From an uncultured Chitinophaga sp. (lineage in GTDB: Bacteria; Bacteroidota; Bacteroidia; Cytophagales; Cyclobacteriaceae), in the NCBI GenBank assembly GCA_902168205.1, contig CABHOK010000003.1, forward strand, positions 1,178,001-1,242,000: 64,000 nt of DNA. Reading direction: 5' to 3'. This document shows, in pieces, positions 35,426 through 45,739 of the stretch. A model generated the notes under the pieces. The model searched no databases and was not told where the DNA came from. It worked only from the letters and a program-made list of their open reading frames with translations. The translations under genes were made by a program, and so were the position numbers. Every line of letters begins with the position of its first letter. The first letter of the stretch is position 1.

Positions 35426-36713
35426 CACCACAACCAAACAGCACATCGTGCTATATTTTCAGGTACATCAACCCAGAAGACTGCGCCCGTTCCGTTTCTT
35501 TGATATAGGAACATGCGGAGAGTACTTTGACGATAAGCAGAACAAAGCTATAGCAGAGCGTGTAGCCCGACAGAGTTACCTGCCTACGAACGCCTTGTTA
35601 TTGCAACTCATTCGCAAGTACCCGAAGATAAAGGTGGTGTTCTCGGTATCTGGCGTGGCGATCGATCAGTTCAAAGAATATACTCCGGAAGTATTAGACA
35701 GCTTCCGTGCTTTGGCGGATACAGGGTGCGTTGAATTCCTCTCGGAAACAGACCATCACTCACTGGCTTGCATGATGCCAGGCGATGAGTTTGAGTTACA
35801 GATACTCGATCACACTGCGAAGTTGCACGAACACTTCAACGTTAGGCCTACTGTTTTTCGTAACACCGAACTGATCTATAGCGATGAGATTGGCAGACGT
35901 GTAGAAGCGCTGGGTTTCAACGGTATATTTACCGATGGCATCGAGCGTATACTGCATGGTCGCAGTCCGCATCATTTATACCAGCATTCCGACCTGGGAG
36001 GATTAAAGATATTTTTACGCAACTATCACTTAAGCGATGATATAGCATTTCGCTTCTCGCATCACGGGCTTACCGTGGAAAAGTATATGGCGTGGCTCAA
36101 CGGTATACCGCACCATGAAAATGTGGTGACGCTGGCGATGGACTATGAGACATTTGGTGAACACCAGAAAGCCAACACCGGCATTGTAAAATTCCTGGAA
36201 GGATTGCTTACCGCGATAGCAAAACAAAAACGCTTCGTGATGGCAACGGCATCGGAAGTGATTCGCACGGTGAAGCCGCACGATACCCTTTCTGTGCCCC
36301 ACTATATTTCATGGGCCGACCAGGAACGCGATTTGTCGGCATGGCTGGGCAACGATATGCAGCGCGATGCATTTGACTGCATGGTGCGAATGGAACGCGA
36401 TATCAAAAGTATAGATGATCCGGATTTGCTCGAGCGCTGGCGCTGGCTGCAAACCAGTGATCACTTCTACTATATGTCTACCAAGAAGAACGATGATGGA
36501 AATGTACATGCATACTTTAGTCCATATCCATCACCATACGAAGCTTTCATGAACTATATGAACGTGTTAAACGATTTCTCATACCAGGTAAGTGAACACG
36601 AGCGTCACCCGCTGAACAAACAGAAAGCCGGTGCAATACGCTCAGAAGCGGAGCGAAGAGAACTACAAGTGCCTACGTGGGCCATGAATTTACAAAACAG
36701 TTATGAGCACTAA
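35412..36713 (+). CDS. Glycoside hydrolase family 57 (alpha-amylase or branching type)
   Basis: The 433-residue protein starts with the GH57 signature YFQVHQPRRLRPF and carries the nucleophile E153 in FRNTELIYSD and the proton donor D244 in LAMDYETFGEH, each in the expected conserved block. Family members act on alpha-1,4-glucan as amylase, 4-alpha-glucanotransferase or branching enzyme; the length fits the short amylase-like type and the exact reaction cannot be decided from sequence alone. No other branching enzyme (GlgB) is present in the cluster, so a branching role is worth considering. Overlaps its neighbours on both sides (14 and 11 bp). Confidence 0.88.
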   Translation: MNLSDTTTKQHIVLYFQVHQPRRLRPFRFFDIGTCGEYFDDKQNKAIAERVARQSYLPTNALLLQLIRKYPKIKVVFSVSGVAIDQFKEYTPEVLDSFRALADTGCVEFLSETDHHSLACMMPGDEFELQILDHTAKLHEHFNVRPTVFRNTELIYSDEIGRRVEALGFNGIFTDGIERILHGRSPHHLYQHSDLGGLKIFLRNYHLSDDIAFRFSHHGLTVEKYMAWLNGIPHHENVVTLAMDYETFGEHQKANTGIVKFLEGLLTAIAKQKRFVMATASEVIRTVKPHDTLSVPHYISWADQERDLSAWLGNDMQRDAFDCMVRMERDIKSIDDPDLLERWRWLQTSDHFYYMSTKKNDDGNVHAYFSPYPSPYEAFMNYMNVLNDFSYQVSEHERHPLNKQKAGAIRSEAERRELQVPTWAMNLQNSYEH

Positions 36714-38889
36714 GGAATTAGAAATTGAACCCATTGTCACACCCAAGATAAAGTCATACCCCGGTAGTCCCTATCCCCTCGGAGCTACCTGGGACGGTAA
36801 CGGAGTAAATTTTGCGCTCTATGCAGATAAAGCAACTGGTGTAGAACTCTGTCTCTTCAAATCAACCACAGACGAAAAAGAGTTTGTGAAATTGAAGATG
36901 AACGAACGCTCACACCAGGTATGGCACATCTATATACCCGGCCTGAAACCAGGACAACTCTATGGTTACCGGGTACACGGTGCGTATGAACCGAATAACG
37001 GACAGCGATTCAATCCCCATAAACTTTTACTGGATCCATATGCGAAAGCTATAGCTGGTAAAATTGAATGGAGCGATTCGCTTTTCGGATACGAAGTAGG
37101 AAGCGAAGAAGAAGATCTCAGTTTGAGCGAACAAGACAGTGCCGCGTTTTTACCGAAGTGCGTAGTGATTGATCCGACTTTTGACTGGGAGAGCGACACA
37201 CCTCCGCGTATACCGTATCACAAAAGTATAATTTATGAAGCACATGTGCGTGGCTTCACCATGCTGCATCCGGATATACCGAAAGATATACGCGGCAGTT
37301 ATTCCGCGCTCGCACATCCGGTAACAATAGAGTATTTGAAGAAACTTGGCATTACTGCGATCGAGTTAATGCCCGTACATCATTTTATTGCAGACCGTCA
37401 TCTTGTAGAAAAAGGACTTACCAATTACTGGGGCTATAACACGATCGGGTTCTTTGCACCTGAAGTTCGCTACTCCAGCAGTGGCGTGTTAGGCGAGCAG
37501 GTGAATGAGTTCAAGAACATGGTGAAGGAACTCCACAAGGCAGGTATTGAAGTTATCCTCGATGTAGTATATAATCATACAGCAGAGGGTAACCACATGG
37601 GACCAACGCTGTGTTTCCGTGGTATCGATAATGAATCCTATTACCGATTGGTATCCGATGATAAGCGATACTATATGGACTACACCGGCACCGGTAATAC
37701 ACTCAATGCAAATCTTCCGAATGTATTACGCCTGATGATGGACAGCCTGCGATACTGGATACAGGACATGCATGTAGATGGTTTTCGTTTTGATCTTGCA
37801 TCTACGTTAGCCCGCGAGCTGCATGAAGTAAATAAACTGAGTGCCTTCTTTGATATTATACATCAGGATCCGGTGATCTCGCAGGTAAAACTCATTGCAG
37901 AGCCATGGGATATAGGAGAGGGCGGATACCAGGTTGGTAAATTTCCTCCCGGCTGGGCCGAGTGGAATGGTAAATATAGGGACTGCATCCGCGATTTCTG
38001 GCGCGGGGCCGACAGTATGCTCGGTGAGTTTGCCTTGAGACTCACCGGAAGCTCTGACTTATACGAAGGAGACTATAGGAGTCCGACAGCCAGTATAAAT
38101 TTCATTACAGCCCACGATGGTTTTACATTGAATGACCTCGTGTCCTACAATGAAAAGCATAATGATGCGAACGGAGAGAACAATAATGATGGCGAGAGTC
38201 ATAATCGTTCTTGGAATTGTGGTGAAGAAGGAGAGACTGATAAGCAGGACGTAATTGAATTACGCAAGCGTCAGAAACGTAATCTGCTTACCACACTTTT
38301 CCTTTCGCAAGGTGTACCGATGTTATTATCCGGTGATGAGATTAGTCGCACACAGCAAGGAAATAATAACGCATACTGCCAGGACAACGAGATATCGTGG
38401 ACCGACTGGAAGGATGCCGATGATGAACTGCTGGCATTCACACAACAGTTGATTGCGTTACGTAAAGATCACCCGGTGTTTTGCAGAAGACGCTGGTTCC
38501 AGGGACAACCGATAAAAGGCATAGGACTTGAAGATATAGCATGGTTTCAGCCTGACGGAGAGGAGATGACTGAAGAGCACTGGACGAAAGATTTCGCCAA
38601 ATCGATGGCTGTATTTCTGAATGGCCGCGGTATACACACCCCCGGACCACAAGGTGAGCAGATTATTGATGATGATTTTTACCTGATCTTTAATGCGCAT
38701 CACGAAGCACTTGAGTTTAAGCTGCCAGGCGCAAAATATGCCAGGAGCTGGACACGGTTGTTAAGTACTGCAGATGGTAAAATAGAACCCGGTGAAGTAT
38801 ATCCAGCAGAGAGTGTTATACAAGTAGAAGGCCGCTCCATCCTTTTACTGCAACAACCCACTGCCTATGGTAAATCCACTAAACATTAA
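36703..38889 (+). CDS. glgX: Glycogen debranching enzyme GlgX (GH13, isoamylase type)
   Basis: Of 728 residues, the N-terminal CBM48 (about 18-120, GSPYPLGATWDGNGVNFALYAD) precedes a GH13 barrel with YEAHVRGFT, VVYNHTAEGNHMGPTL, the nucleophile D364 in VDGFRFDLA, the acid E400 in LIAEPWD and the third acid in ITAHDGFTLNDL. It hydrolyses alpha-1,6 branches of glycogen, giving linear maltodextrins that feed TreY and MalQ. It overlaps the GH57 gene by 11 bp and the TreZ gene by 23 bp, which implies translational coupling. Length and motifs are as in characterised GlgX proteins. Confidence 0.94.
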   Translation: MSTKELEIEPIVTPKIKSYPGSPYPLGATWDGNGVNFALYADKATGVELCLFKSTTDEKEFVKLKMNERSHQVWHIYIPGLKPGQLYGYRVHGAYEPNNGQRFNPHKLLLDPYAKAIAGKIEWSDSLFGYEVGSEEEDLSLSEQDSAAFLPKCVVIDPTFDWESDTPPRIPYHKSIIYEAHVRGFTMLHPDIPKDIRGSYSALAHPVTIEYLKKLGITAIELMPVHHFIADRHLVEKGLTNYWGYNTIGFFAPEVRYSSSGVLGEQVNEFKNMVKELHKAGIEVILDVVYNHTAEGNHMGPTLCFRGIDNESYYRLVSDDKRYYMDYTGTGNTLNANLPNVLRLMMDSLRYWIQDMHVDGFRFDLASTLARELHEVNKLSAFFDIIHQDPVISQVKLIAEPWDIGEGGYQVGKFPPGWAEWNGKYRDCIRDFWRGADSMLGEFALRLTGSSDLYEGDYRSPTASINFITAHDGFTLNDLVSYNEKHNDANGENNNDGESHNRSWNCGEEGETDKQDVIELRKRQKRNLLTTLFLSQGVPMLLSGDEISRTQQGNNNAYCQDNEISWTDWKDADDELLAFTQQLIALRKDHPVFCRRRWFQGQPIKGIGLEDIAWFQPDGEEMTEEHWTKDFAKSMAVFLNGRGIHTPGPQGEQIIDDDFYLIFNAHHEALEFKLPGAKYARSWTRLLSTADGKIEPGEVYPAESVIQVEGRSILLLQQPTAYGKSTKH

Positions 38890-40714
38890 CCGAAGATCTA
38901 TTGGTGTAAACTTTACAGCAAATAACGAAGCGGAAATCCTGTTATGGGCACCCATGGCAAATAAAGCATGCATCCGTTTACTCGATAGTAATCGGATGCT
39001 TGCTTTAAAGAAACAGGAGTTTGGTTATTGGCATCTCCATACCACACAACTGCAGCCCGGAGAACTGTATAGTTTTGTATTGGATGAAAAACTGGAATTG
39101 CCCGACCCCGCATCGCTCGCACAACCGGGTGGCGTACATGGACCGTCACAAGCTGTAAACCTCAACGAATTTCAATGGACCGACCAGGCGTGGATAAATC
39201 CACCGCTGGAAGAGTATATATTTTACGAAGTACACATCGGTACATTTTCAGAGCGCGGTACATTTCGCGGTCTCGAAAAGAAAATTCCGCATTTAAAATC
39301 CCTCGGCATTAATGCGATCGAGATTATGCCGGTAGCCCAATTTCCGGGTGAACGCAACTGGGGATATGATGGTGTATTTCCTTTCGCAGTGCAACATTCC
39401 TACGGTGGCGCGAAAGATCTCCAACACTTGGTAAATGTTTGCCACAATCAGGGGATAGCCGTGGTGCTCGATGTAGTGTACAACCACTTTGGTCCGGAAG
39501 GTAATTATGTGCATCAATATGCCCCATACTTTACCGACAAGTATAAAACACCTTGGGGCATGGCTGTAAATTTTGATGATGCGTGGTGCGATGGTGTCCG
39601 GCATTATTTTATTGAGAATGCATTGATGTGGTTTCGTGATTTTCATGTTGATGCTTTGCGACTGGATGCCGTGCATGCCATCAAGGATTTTAGTCCGGTG
39701 CATATACTGCGTGAAATACACAGTTATACTGACAGCCTGATCCGGCAACAACAACGCAATCACTATATGATTGTAGAACTCGACCTGAATGATACACGCT
39801 ATATTAATTCAGTCGATAAAGGTGGTTACGGTATGGATGCACAGTGGATCGATGAATTTCATCACGCGCTGCGCGTAACAGCAGGCGGGGAGGGAACCGG
39901 GTACTACTCCGACTTCGAAGGTGTAAAACACCTGGCAAAAGCATATTGCGATGCCTATGTATACGATGGTATATATTCTACACATCGGCACCGGAAGTTT
40001 GGTGTAAAAGCAGCCGAGCACCCCGGTAGTCAATTTATAGTCTTCTCACAGAATCACGATCACATCGGTAACCGGATGCTGGGCGAGCGTACCAGCGTAT
40101 TGGTAAGTTTTGAAATGCAGAAGTTGCTGGCCGGTGCAGTATTGGTAAGTCCATATATACCCTTGTTGTTTATGGGAGAAGAGTATGGCGAGACCAATCC
40201 GTTTCTATACTTTGTAAGCCATGGTGATCCGGAACTGGTGGAAAATGTTCGCAAAGGGCGCAAAGCTGAGTTTGCAGCGTTTCATATAGCAGATGAAGCC
40301 CCGGATCCGCAAGCCGAAGAGACGTTTGCCAAATCAAAACTTCAATGGGATTTACCGGAGAAAGATCATCATAAAATATTATTTGACTATTACCGGGCAT
40401 TGATTGCATTACGCAGACAACTCCCCGCGTTGCATCGGCTTGATCGAAAACAATTGGAAGTCTCGCATAGTGAAGCCAATAAGACATTGCAGTTGCATCG
40501 TAGGCACAATAATCAGCATGTGTTGTGTCTGATGAATTTTTCAAATGCACCACAGACTATATCTGTAACAATCGGGCAGCGTTGGAAACGAGTATTCGAC
40601 TCTGCTGATCCACAATGGAGCGGCCCCGCAGCATCCGCTGATCTGCTTACCAATATTTCTGTACTAACGCTTCAGCCTGAATCGATCGTTATTTATACCA
40701 GTAACTATGTTTAA
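38867..40714 (+). CDS. treZ: Malto-oligosyltrehalose trehalohydrolase TreZ
   Basis: This 615-residue GH13 enzyme releases free trehalose from maltooligosyl trehalose made by TreY. It has the TreZ-specific PDPASLAQPGGVHGPSQ segment, an N-terminal CBM48-like domain, FYEVHIGTFSERGTFRGL, the nucleophile D267 in ALRLDAVHAI, the acid E304 in VELDLND and D398 in NHDHIGNRM. The usual IAESDLND reads IVELDLND here, a mild deviation that keeps the glutamate. It overlaps glgX and the next gene (8 bp), consistent with one operon. Confidence 0.93.
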   Translation: MVNPLNINRRSIGVNFTANNEAEILLWAPMANKACIRLLDSNRMLALKKQEFGYWHLHTTQLQPGELYSFVLDEKLELPDPASLAQPGGVHGPSQAVNLNEFQWTDQAWINPPLEEYIFYEVHIGTFSERGTFRGLEKKIPHLKSLGINAIEIMPVAQFPGERNWGYDGVFPFAVQHSYGGAKDLQHLVNVCHNQGIAVVLDVVYNHFGPEGNYVHQYAPYFTDKYKTPWGMAVNFDDAWCDGVRHYFIENALMWFRDFHVDALRLDAVHAIKDFSPVHILREIHSYTDSLIRQQQRNHYMIVELDLNDTRYINSVDKGGYGMDAQWIDEFHHALRVTAGGEGTGYYSDFEGVKHLAKAYCDAYVYDGIYSTHRHRKFGVKAAEHPGSQFIVFSQNHDHIGNRMLGERTSVLVSFEMQKLLAGAVLVSPYIPLLFMGEEYGETNPFLYFVSHGDPELVENVRKGRKAEFAAFHIADEAPDPQAEETFAKSKLQWDLPEKDHHKILFDYYRALIALRRQLPALHRLDRKQLEVSHSEANKTLQLHRRHNNQHVLCLMNFSNAPQTISVTIGQRWKRVFDSADPQWSGPAASADLLTNISVLTLQPESIVIYTSNYV

Positions 40715-43700
40715 TCCCGTATCAACATATCGCATTCAGTTTCATAAGGATTTTAACTTTAGTGATTTTGAAGAAAGTATACCGTATCTGCAAAAGCTCG
40801 GTGTACATACTATATATGCATCGCCTGTATTCGAAGCCGTGCCGGGTAGCACACATGGTTATGATGTAGTGAATCCGCTTCGCATTAACCCGGAGATCGG
40901 CACCGAAGAACAACTACGTAACATCAGCAATAAACTGAAGCAGGCCGGTATAAAATGGATACAGGATATAGTGCCCAACCACATGGCCTTTCATTCCAAC
41001 AATATATGGCTGATGGATGTGTTGGAGAAAGGACAAAACTCGGTGTATGCTTCGTTCTTTGACCTGGCCTGGACGAGCGATCTTTTTCAGGGCAGACTTG
41101 TCGTTCCATTTTTAGGGGGATCTGTTGAAGATATACTTTTCAATAAAGAGATTACCATTGAGTACTTTCAGCAACGCCTGGTGTTCCGGTATTTTGAAAG
41201 CACCTATCCTATACATCCGCGTTCGTATGCTACCATTCTTCAAATGGATGATGCACCGGAATCTATACAGGTTTTTACAAAGCAGATCGGTGAGTTGCAC
41301 TCGCTCGATGACGCGATGAATTATACCATGCGCTGGCATGAGCTGTTGCTTCAGTTCGGAGCGCTGATGAACAACACCGACATCCGGAATTATATAGAGA
41401 ATCGGTTGCAGGTCATGAATGATACTGGCGAACAACTGAAAGCTATACTGGATGAGCAGAAGTATAAGCTTTGTGAGTGGCAGCGATCGGATGAGCAGAT
41501 AAATTTCAGGCGGTTCTTTACCATAACCAATCTCATCGGTCTGAATGTCCGGAACGAAAAGGTGTTTGATCATTACCATTGCTTCATCAAGACATTGGTA
41601 GACGATGGTATATTTAATGGCTTGCGCATTGATCACATTGACGGGTTGTACGACCCCACGCAATACCTGGAGCGACTTCGTAACCTGGTGGGGCCGGAAG
41701 TATATATAGTAGTTGAAAAGATATTGCAAGTTGATGAAAAATTACCGGCATGGCCCGTGCAGGGAACAACTGGTTACGACTTTCTTGCGTATGTCAATAA
41801 CCTGATTACGTGGAATGAATCCGAAGGGAAACTCTCATCTTTCTATAACGCGCTGTTAAAAGATCGTCAACCGGCTGATGAAAAGATATGGGACAAGAAG
41901 TCACATATCCTGCATCGGCACATGGCAGGGGAGTTGGAGAACCTGAAACATTTTCTGCTCGACCTGAATATACTTGACGATGCTACTTTGCAGCAGATCG
42001 ATCCGGAAAGTATAAAAGCAACCATTGCCGAATTTCTCATCCGCTGTCCGGTATACCGCTACTATGGCAACCAGATGCCGCTGGAGAATGATGAAGCTGA
42101 AGCTATACGGACGATATTTAAAAATATTCGGGAATATAAACCGGAACTTGAAATCGTTGCGAATGCCCTGGAAGATATACTGCTGAATAGAACACAGCAG
42201 GATGATGTTGCTTATAATGACCGTGTGCTTCGCTTCTATATGCGGTGCATGCAATTTACTGGACCGCTCATGGCGAAAGGCGTGGAGGACACGCTCATGT
42301 ATACCTATAATCGTTTTGTAGGACACAATGAAGTGGGAGATTCGCCTGTGTTCTTCGGTATTACAACGGAAGAATTTCACAAGCGTATGAAAGACCGGCA
42401 ACAGCAATGGCCGCTCGCCATGAATGCCACCGCTACGCACGATACCAAGCGGGGGGAGGATGTGCGTACACGACTGAATGTTTTACCGGAACTGGCAGAC
42501 GAGTGGATCTCCACCGTAAAACAATGGCAAAAACTGAACGCATCCAAAAAGATATTGGGAATGCCCGATACCAACGATGAATACTTTATATACCAGACAC
42601 TCATCGGAGTATATCCTGCCAATGATGATCGGTTCGCACAACGACTGGAAGAATATATAGTGAAGTCTCTACGGGAGTCTAAAAGGAATTCCGATTGGGC
42701 ATCGCCAAACGATGCGTACGAAAAATCCACGACCGATTTTGCACTTCAACTGCTCGAAAGAGAGGGGCGTTTCTGGAAGAGCTTCGAAAAATTTCACAAG
42801 ACTATAGCTGACTTCGGCATTGTTAATTCGCTGGCACAGGTATTACTCAAATTTACCTGTCCCGGTATACCCGATCTATACCAGGGGTGTGAGCTTTGGG
42901 ACTTCAGTATGGTAGACCCGGATAACAGGCGCCCTGTAGATTATCAACAGCGCATGCAATGGCTCACCGAGATGGAAGCCCTTGCGAGCGAAGATGCTCC
43001 CGCATTGTTGGAGGAGCTTTGGCAGCAGCGTAACAATGCCAGGATCAAGGAATGGATAACCTATACCTTGCTGCATGCGCGCAAAGAAAATCCCGAAGCC
43101 TTTACAGAAGGAGAATATATACCGCTGTTGGTCGAAGGCGAGTATAAAGATTATGTTGTTGCCTATGCCCGCCGGTATAAGAAGACGTGGTATATTACGG
43201 TAGCTCCGTTGCATTTGGCATCGCTTGGTAAAATGCAGAAGAAAGGTCCGCTGGATATACGGTGGAAAGATACTCACATCGTGTTGCCACCCGAAGTGCC
43301 TGGCGATGTAACGGATATACTGGTGAACAAATCAGGCAAGCACACCGGTACGCTCGCTGTAAAAGATCTATTCAGCCATGTGCCGATTGCCTTTTTGAAG
43401 CTGGAGCATGTTTCGCAAAATCGCGGTGCCGGTATATTGATGCACATCACTTCACTTCCGTCAACGTATGGTATTGGTGATCTGGGGCCGGAAGCCTATA
43501 GCTTTGCTGATTTCTTATACCGCAGTCATCAGGCTTACTGGCAGTTATTGCCGCTGGGCCCTACCGATGCCGGAACGCAGTATTCCCCGTATAGTGCATA
43601 CTCAAGCATGGCAGGTAATGCGATGTTGATCAGTCCGGAGTTGCTGGTGAAAGATAATCTGCTTACCCGTGAAGATGCATCAACTTATATATTGCCGGCC

Positions 43701-44921
43701 TCGGATAAGGTAAATTTCGAAACGCTGCAAAAGCAGAAAGAGAAGTTGCTGGAAGCAGCCTGGCAGAATTTTAACCGGAATAAAAGAGATCCGTTGCAGT
43801 CTTCGTTTCGGCGATTTGTTGAGACAGAGTCCTATTGGCTTCATGACTTCGCTTTGTATGTTGTGTTGAAGCGCCACCATGAAAACCACTGCTGGTGCGA
43901 CTGGCCGGAAGTATACCGAAACCGGAATGCTGCTGCGCTGGAAAAATTTGCAGATGAACATGAAGAAGCTATACTATATGTACAATGGCTGCAGTTTATC
44001 TTTACACGTCAGTGGAAAAAACTGAAAACCTATTGCGCCAGCCTTGATATCCAATTGTTTGGTGATTTGCCATTTTACATGTGTTACGACTCCGTGGATG
44101 TGTGGGCGCATCGGGATATATTTTGTCTCAATGCCGAGGGAAAGATGCAATGTATAGCCGGTGTTCCTCCCGATTACTTTAATGCCAGCGGGCAACTCTG
44201 GGGCATGCCCGTATACCGGTGGGATGTGCTGAAGAAGCAGAGATATCAATGGTGGATACAGCGTCTTCGCAAAAACATGGAACTCTATGATTTGTTGCGC
44301 CTGGATCACTTCCGCGCATTTGCCGGTTATTGGGAAGTACCTGCCGGTGAGGAGACTGCCATCCATGGGAAATGGCAGCGCGGTCCGGGTGCTGACTTCT
44401 TTAAAATACTTCGCGATGAATTTAGCGAACTTCCCTTTGTAGCAGAAGATTTAGGAGAGATAACGGAAGATGTATACCAGCTACGCGATGCATTTGGTTT
44501 GCCCGGTATGAAAGTGTTGCAGTTTGCCGTGACAGATGATATCGGTAAATCCATGTATAGCCCGCATAACTTCAGTTCGGATAACTTTATAGCCTATACC
44601 GGTACCCACGATAACAACACGACAGCCGGATGGTTCAAGAGCGATTTGAAGAAAGAGCATATCCGGAATTTAACGCTCTATGCCGGCACATCGGTTCGTG
44701 AAAATAATATACATGATGTATTGATCAGGCTCGCGTATAGCTCCATCGCGAAGATCGTCATCGTTCCGATACAGGATATACTCGGCTTAGACGATAAGGC
44801 CCGGATGAACATGCCCGGCTCGGTAAACGGCAACTGGCGCTGGCGTTTACTGCCCGGTAAAATCACGTCCGCTACCGAAGAACAACTACGCCATTGGACA
44901 AAGGTTTTTAACCGAAGCTGA
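40707..44921 (+). CDS. TreY-MalQ fusion: malto-oligosyltrehalose synthase / 4-alpha-glucanotransferase
   Basis: Residues 1 to about 860 form maltooligosyl trehalose synthase (TreY, GH13), recognisable by STYRIQFHKDFNFSDFEE, HGYDVVNPLRINPEIGTEE, DIVPNHMAFHS, GLRIDHIDGLYDP and VVEKIL, which turns the reducing end of a maltodextrin into trehalose. From about residue 908 a complete amylomaltase (MalQ, GH77) follows: RGAGILMHITSLPSTYGIGDLG, DLLRLDHFRAFAGYW with the nucleophile, FVAEDLGEIT with the acid and THDNNTTAGW. At 1404 residues the protein equals the sum of both enzymes. Coupling them lets MalQ lengthen short acceptors for TreY. The linker (about 860-905) shows no extra domain. The cluster has no separate treY or malQ. 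Confidence 0.92.
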   Translation: MFNPVSTYRIQFHKDFNFSDFEESIPYLQKLGVHTIYASPVFEAVPGSTHGYDVVNPLRINPEIGTEEQLRNISNKLKQAGIKWIQDIVPNHMAFHSNNIWLMDVLEKGQNSVYASFFDLAWTSDLFQGRLVVPFLGGSVEDILFNKEITIEYFQQRLVFRYFESTYPIHPRSYATILQMDDAPESIQVFTKQIGELHSLDDAMNYTMRWHELLLQFGALMNNTDIRNYIENRLQVMNDTGEQLKAILDEQKYKLCEWQRSDEQINFRRFFTITNLIGLNVRNEKVFDHYHCFIKTLVDDGIFNGLRIDHIDGLYDPTQYLERLRNLVGPEVYIVVEKILQVDEKLPAWPVQGTTGYDFLAYVNNLITWNESEGKLSSFYNALLKDRQPADEKIWDKKSHILHRHMAGELENLKHFLLDLNILDDATLQQIDPESIKATIAEFLIRCPVYRYYGNQMPLENDEAEAIRTIFKNIREYKPELEIVANALEDILLNRTQQDDVAYNDRVLRFYMRCMQFTGPLMAKGVEDTLMYTYNRFVGHNEVGDSPVFFGITTEEFHKRMKDRQQQWPLAMNATATHDTKRGEDVRTRLNVLPELADEWISTVKQWQKLNASKKILGMPDTNDEYFIYQTLIGVYPANDDRFAQRLEEYIVKSLRESKRNSDWASPNDAYEKSTTDFALQLLEREGRFWKSFEKFHKTIADFGIVNSLAQVLLKFTCPGIPDLYQGCELWDFSMVDPDNRRPVDYQQRMQWLTEMEALASEDAPALLEELWQQRNNARIKEWITYTLLHARKENPEAFTEGEYIPLLVEGEYKDYVVAYARRYKKTWYITVAPLHLASLGKMQKKGPLDIRWKDTHIVLPPEVPGDVTDILVNKSGKHTGTLAVKDLFSHVPIAFLKLEHVSQNRGAGILMHITSLPSTYGIGDLGPEAYSFADFLYRSHQAYWQLLPLGPTDAGTQYSPYSAYSSMAGNAMLISPELLVKDNLLTREDASTYILPASDKVNFETLQKQKEKLLEAAWQNFNRNKRDPLQSSFRRFVETESYWLHDFALYVVLKRHHENHCWCDWPEVYRNRNAAALEKFADEHEEAILYVQWLQFIFTRQWKKLKTYCASLDIQLFGDLPFYMCYDSVDVWAHRDIFCLNAEGKMQCIAGVPPDYFNASGQLWGMPVYRWDVLKKQRYQWWIQRLRKNMELYDLLRLDHFRAFAGYWEVPAGEETAIHGKWQRGPGADFFKILRDEFSELPFVAEDLGEITEDVYQLRDAFGLPGMKVLQFAVTDDIGKSMYSPHNFSSDNFIAYTGTHDNNTTAGWFKSDLKKEHIRNLTLYAGTSVRENNIHDVLIRLAYSSIAKIVIVPIQDILGLDDKARMNMPGSVNGNWRWRLLPGKITSATEEQLRHWTKVFNRS

Positions 44922-44974
44922 TCGGAGACATTCGTTGTATAATTTTATTTTACTATATATATAGCACAGAAAAA

Positions 44975-45000
44975 AGGAGTGTCCTTGCGGAAACACTCCT
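44975..45000 (-). terminator. Intrinsic terminator of the DUF4142 gene
   Basis: On the minus strand an 8-bp perfect stem (AGGAGTGT / ACACTCCT, 10-base loop) is followed directly by six T residues. It lies 28 bp after the stop of the minus-strand DUF4142 gene. On the + strand there is no T run after the stem, so it probably does not stop the treY-malQ transcript efficiently. Confidence 0.75.
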
Positions 45001-45028
45001 GAACAGACGTATATGAGGGGTCTGTTTT

Positions 45029-45619
45029 TTATTTCTTAGCCTTGTCGTCTTTGCGTTCAGCATTTTCTTTTGCCTGCTTTGCCATCTCCAGGTGGTGTGT
45101 CAGGATCGGTAATTTTGCTGCAGCCCAGGATTTCAATTCCGGATCTTTTCCGTTTTCAGATTCATCCTTGAATTCAGATATATCTTTTTCATGATCATCC
45201 ACCATGTGCTTGATATAGGCTTCGTCAAAATCTTTACCTGATTTGGCCGCGAGGTCGTCAAATTTCTTTTTGTGCTCTTCGCTGAGTGAATCAGGTATAG
45301 ATATATTCTTTTGTTGTGCCAGCGATTTTAGTTCTTCGTTAGCTTTACCATGGTCGGTTACCATGCTTTCACCAAACGCCTTCACTTGCGGATCCGTGGC
45401 TTTGCTCTGTGCGAGCTTGCCCAGTTCAACTTCCATTAAACCACCGGCAGCAGCTTTTACGGCAAACTCCCAATCGGCTTTCAGATCGGTTTCGGCAAAC
45501 TTGTCTTTATTTTCTTCAACAGCTTCTTCTTTACTGTCTTGTTCTTTCGGTTTATTACACGAAATGGCTATCAGGGTCATGGTGATGAGCAGGAGCGTGA
45601 TGTGTGCATACTTTTTCAT
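45029..45619 (-). CDS. DUF4142 lipoprotein
   Basis: A 196-residue protein with a lipoprotein signal (LIAISC|NKPKE), a charged linker rich in glutamate and lysine, and an all-helical DUF4142 domain: WEFAVKAAAGGLMEVELGKLAQSKATDPQVKAFGESMVTDHGKANEELK and the later FDEAYIKHMVDDHEKDI. The DH and HH pairs are typical of this ferritin-like family of unknown function, common in stress-related settings. It stands alone with its own terminator in the middle of the glycogen/trehalose cluster. Confidence 0.88.
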   Translation of the reverse strand: MKKYAHITLLLITMTLIAISCNKPKEQDSKEEAVEENKDKFAETDLKADWEFAVKAAAGGLMEVELGKLAQSKATDPQVKAFGESMVTDHGKANEELKSLAQQKNISIPDSLSEEHKKKFDDLAAKSGKDFDEAYIKHMVDDHEKDISEFKDESENGKDPELKSWAAAKLPILTHHLEMAKQAKENAERKDDKAKK

Positions 45620-45739
45620 ATCGTTTGTTTTTTGGTCTGACCAACAAGTGGAAAAAAGTATGCCCGATATATAATTTGAGTAAAATGATGGGCACGAGAT
45701 TTATATAGGTTCGGTGAAACTCTATTAATCACTGTCGAT

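Noticed and set aside
43262-43480. A possible separate small gene at the TreY-MalQ linker
   Set aside because: The main frame is continuous through the linker, with catalytic motifs on both sides, so this is an overlapping shadow frame.
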